This document shows positions 61,696 through 64,000 of a stretch of 64,000 nucleotides of DNA, in pieces. The notes below the pieces were generated by a model. It made no database searches. It worked only from the letters and a program-made list of their open reading frames with translations, and was not told the DNA's origin. Each line of letters opens with the position of its first letter. Position 1 is the stretch's first letter. The DNA is from an uncultured Treponema sp. (lineage in GTDB: Bacteria > Spirochaetota > Spirochaetia > Treponematales > Treponemataceae): positions 62,001-126,000 of the forward strand of contig NZ_CAMCEC010000002.1 in the NCBI RefSeq assembly GCF_945873775.1, written 5' to 3'. Made by a program: the position numbers and the translations under genes.

Positions 61696-62196
61696 ATGAC
61701 ATATGGTTATATCCGCGTGAGCACGGACAAGCAGACGGTTGAGAATCAGCGTTTTGAAATCGGAAATTTCTGCAGAAAAGAGAATCTTGAGATTGACGGC
61801 TGGATTGAGGAGACAATCAGCGGAACAAAAAATTATGACAAGCGCAAGCTCGGAGGCCTGCTGAATCACGTGCAGAGCGGCGACCTGATAATCTGCGCGG
61901 AGCTTGATGCTCTAAAGCTTTCCAAGGATTTTTTTGTAAAGATAATAATCTGCTGCAATCTGAACAGAATTTATTTTGAGAAAATTCTGTCTTTCGCTAT
62001 TCGGCATTTTGAACAACGAAAGAAAATAAATAATGAAGAAAATATCAAAGATGGACAAATCGTTTTTTTGTCCGCAATCGTTAATCAATCACAGCAAGTC
62101 ATTCAGCAGGTTCATGCAGCGGATCTTTTGTTTCAGGTTTGCGCTTCCGTAAACATTCAACGTGAACGAGACGTTTTTGTGTCCGAGAATTTCTGA
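61696..62196 (+). pseudogene. Eroded Mpi-type serine recombinase (DNA invertase)
   Basis: A good ribosome site (AGAGGTA) and an intact N terminus: YGYIRVSTDKQTVENQRFEI (catalytic Ser in RVS), then DGWIEETISGTKNYDKRKLG. The conserved ELSRLGRN motif is ELDALKLS, the middle of the catalytic domain is deleted, homology ends near 62010, and the helix-turn-helix is gone. The open frame then runs on, antisense to the integrase gene, to 62196. Confidence 0.7.
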
Positions 62197-63036
62197 AAGC
62201 GACTTGATGTCAAAGTCCGGAATTTCGATGCATCTTACGGCGAATGTGTGCCTGATTTCATGGAACTTTACCTGTTTAAGATTGTTCCGCTTTAAAAACC
62301 TGAAGAAAAACTGCCTGTATGTTCTTGGCTCTGTCGGGCTTGTTTTTCCAGTCAGAAAATAATGTTCCGGATTTTCCGTATAGAATTTTCTGACTATATT
62401 TACAAGCAATGATGGAAGCGGAATTGTCCTGACGGAACTGGAAGTTTTTGGCAGTCCGACGTTTATGTACGACTTCTGTTTTTGTTTGTTATATATGCGC
62501 TGCACAGTTCTGTTCACTGCCAAAGTTTTTTCGGCAAGCGAGATGTCCTTCATTTTTAGTCCGCACAGTTCACCGATTCTAACTCCTGTCATAAGGGCGA
62601 TTAGAATTCCTGCTGTCTTGCGGTTCAGTTTCAGATAAATGAGCTGAATCAGTTCCTGTTCCTCGTCTTTTGAAAGGGAAACTATTTTTCTGTTCGTCGT
62701 GTCCTTCGGATATTCAATTAGCTCCCAGTTCAGGGGCTGAGTCAGTTTTTCCTTGTAGGCGAAAACTAGCGAAAGCCGCAGCACAAGAATTATGTCCCGG
62801 ATTGTCTTTAGTTTTAGTCCGCCTCTTCCGTCTGTTCTGCCATTTAAATGCAGATGAAGAATAAAATGCTGAATTTCAGATTCTGTTATCAGACTGATTT
62901 TTCTTTTTCCAAAGTAAGGAACAAGATGATTTTCTGAAATAAGCACAAAATTCGCATAGGTTGATGCGGCAACCATAGGTCTCTTGCACTTTAGCCATTC
63001 GTTCACAAGAGTTTTGTATTGAGTGTTTCCTGTCAT
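62089..63036 (-). CDS. Tyrosine recombinase / integrase beside hsdS
   Basis: 315 residues. SAM-like N-terminal domain (TLVNEWLKCKRPMVAASTYA), catalytic domain with Arg in TGVRIGELCGL, HEIRHTFAVRC (HxxR), ILGHKN (His) and the nucleophile in LNVYG, so complete. ATG 63036 has GGAGG upstream. Faces away from the hsdS gene that starts about 60 bases to its right, the layout of site-specific recombinases that invert type I specificity genes. Confidence 0.9.
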   Translation of the reverse strand: MTGNTQYKTLVNEWLKCKRPMVAASTYANFVLISENHLVPYFGKRKISLITESEIQHFILHLHLNGRTDGRGGLKLKTIRDIILVLRLSLVFAYKEKLTQPLNWELIEYPKDTTNRKIVSLSKDEEQELIQLIYLKLNRKTAGILIALMTGVRIGELCGLKMKDISLAEKTLAVNRTVQRIYNKQKQKSYINVGLPKTSSSVRTIPLPSLLVNIVRKFYTENPEHYFLTGKTSPTEPRTYRQFFFRFLKRNNLKQVKFHEIRHTFAVRCIEIPDFDIKSLSEILGHKNVSFTLNVYGSANLKQKIRCMNLLNDLL

Positions 63037-63099
63037 AATTGACACCTCCATTTTGCATTATGGAGAAAAACAGGCTTAAAAAACTCTTCAAGGTGCGGC

Positions 63100-64000
63100 A
63101 AGAGCGATAACGCGCCCCGCCTCAGATTCCCGGAATTCAGCGGGGAATGGGTGGAGAAGAAGCTGGGGGAGATTGCGGAAAGGGTTACTAGAAAAAACAA
63201 AAATAATGAGACTGATTTGCCGTTAACAATTTCTTCAAAAGACGGACTTGTTGACCAGGTAACATATTTCAATAAAACAGTGGCAAGCAAAGATATGTCT
63301 GGTTACTACCTTCTGAAAAATGGCGAATTTGCATACAACAAAAGTTATTCGGTAGGATATGATTTTGGTTCTATAAAAAGACTGGATAAATATCCGATGG
63401 GCGCGCTTTCAACTCTTTATATATGCTTTTCTATAAAGAACTTTGATTCTGATTTTATGAAAGTCTATTTTGATTCTTTGAAATGGTACCGTGAAATTTA
63501 TCTGATTGCCGCAGAAGGAGCAAGAAATCATGGACTTCTTAATATTTCCACAGAAGATTTTTTTGAAACAAAACATAAACTGCCACTTGGTCTCCCCGAG
63601 CAGAAGAAAATAGCCGCCTTCTTCACGCTGCTTGACCGCCGCATCCAAAAGCAACGCCAGCTTGTCGAGTGCCTGAAGACCTATAAAAGAGGTGTGTCCG
63701 AAGCTATTTTTGAAAGGAGACTTAATTTTTCAAGTCTTGTAGCCACAGAATGGAAAAAATATAAACTAGGACAGATTGGAGAGTTTTACAATGGTCTTTC
63801 AGGAAAAAGCAGGGAAGATTTTGGAAATGGGAATTGCAAATTCATAACTTATATGAATGTTTATAAAAATATTATAGCTGATGAATCACTTTGCGAAAGT
63901 GTAAAAATTAAAAAAGAGGAGAAACAAAATCCAGTAAAATATAGCGATGTTCTTTTTACTCAGTCATCAGAAACATTGGAAGAAGTCGGCTACACATCAG
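63100..64000 (+). CDS. hsdS: Type I restriction specificity subunit HsdS, no start codon, 3' end outside window
   Basis: Open frame from 63043 to the window end without ATG/TTG/GTG before 63148. Homology starts at about 63100: APRLRFPEFSGEWVEKKLGE, first target-recognition domain to about 63590, then the conserved LPEQKKIAAFFTLLDRRI with LVECLKTYKRGVSEAIF helix, then a second domain start (ATEWKKYKLGQIGEF). The only near ATG (63060) is in another frame and stops after 16 codons. The conserved parts are GC-rich and the recognition domains AT-rich. Likely a silent or currently disconnected cassette that needs recombination to gain a 5' end. Confidence 0.8.

Noticed and set aside
61485-61742. 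Open frame of 85 codons on the + strand
   Set aside because: No family, overlaps the recombinase start and has no ribosome site; treated as eroded sequence.
1-64000. tRNA or rRNA genes and intact insertion sequences
   Set aside because: Intergenic regions were read for cloverleaf and transposase signs; none was seen, though a tRNAscan run would be more certain.

Overview
The window reads as an AT-rich chromosome segment of a host- or gut-type spirochete, most likely a Treponema (inference). The evidence is flagellar export chaperones next to each other (FliS and a FlgN-like protein), a DUF115 motility-associated glycosylation protein, many spirochete-style lipoproteins and beta-propeller envelope proteins of no known family, a PKTIDND-type phosphofructokinase, and a chemoreceptor-like soluble protein. 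No rRNA, tRNA, CRISPR array or intact insertion sequence was seen.

Layout. 0-42 kb is mostly core: the 3' end of pheA and ilvN; a lipoprotein metallopeptidase; envelope biogenesis (LysM-M23 endopeptidase, signal peptidase I, a PASTA penicillin-binding protein, DUF115 protein); an HD-GYP-like protein; glyQS; mnmA; a parE-parC pair; a TetR regulator with flgN-like and fliS genes; proS; a Cache protein; PAP2; a SpoU methylase; an ECF transporter S component; an FMN oxidase and pfkA. Two genes in this half are split by homopolymer runs: a lipoprotein at a G7 tract (18705-18711) and the SpoU methylase at an A6 tract. Intergenic spaces from 4.8 to 36.1 kb carry a family of TGTCATT-bounded palindromic repeats whose 9-bp stems vary but stay complementary.

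42-48.6 kb holds gltB-gltD (glutamate synthase). Its base composition is visibly more GC-rich than that of its neighbours, and an intrinsic terminator lies between the apparent promoter and the gltB start codon. The Cache gene at 34989 has the same promoter-terminator-gene order.

48.6-64 kb is accessory. It holds a macrodomain hydrolase and a SirTM-type sirtuin (a reversible ADP-ribosylation pair), then an AT-rich minus-strand island at 50.3-55.3 kb under an apparent WYL-family regulator encoded at 55425. Four promoters in the island share one architecture: CTATC-N7-GATAG, 7 bases, TGN, then the -10 hexamer. The island encodes a PD-(D/E)XK nuclease-like protein, a possible uracil-DNA-glycosylase-fold protein, a small protein, a secreted protein, a truncated SMC-like ATPase, a membrane protein resembling the transmembrane half of the flagellar export gate FlhA, and an unrecognised protein. 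This is the best candidate for an undescribed (probably defence-related) system. Beyond it are two DUF4143 ATPases with elaborate upstream repeats, an eroded Mpi-type DNA invertase, an intact tyrosine recombinase, and a type I restriction specificity gene (hsdS) that lacks a start codon and runs off the window, which looks like a silent cassette of a phase-variable locus.

Several genes (proS, the MNT gene, the WYL regulator, the nuclease, one DUF4143 ATPase) have a -10 box 6-8 bases before the start codon, suggesting leaderless mRNAs.
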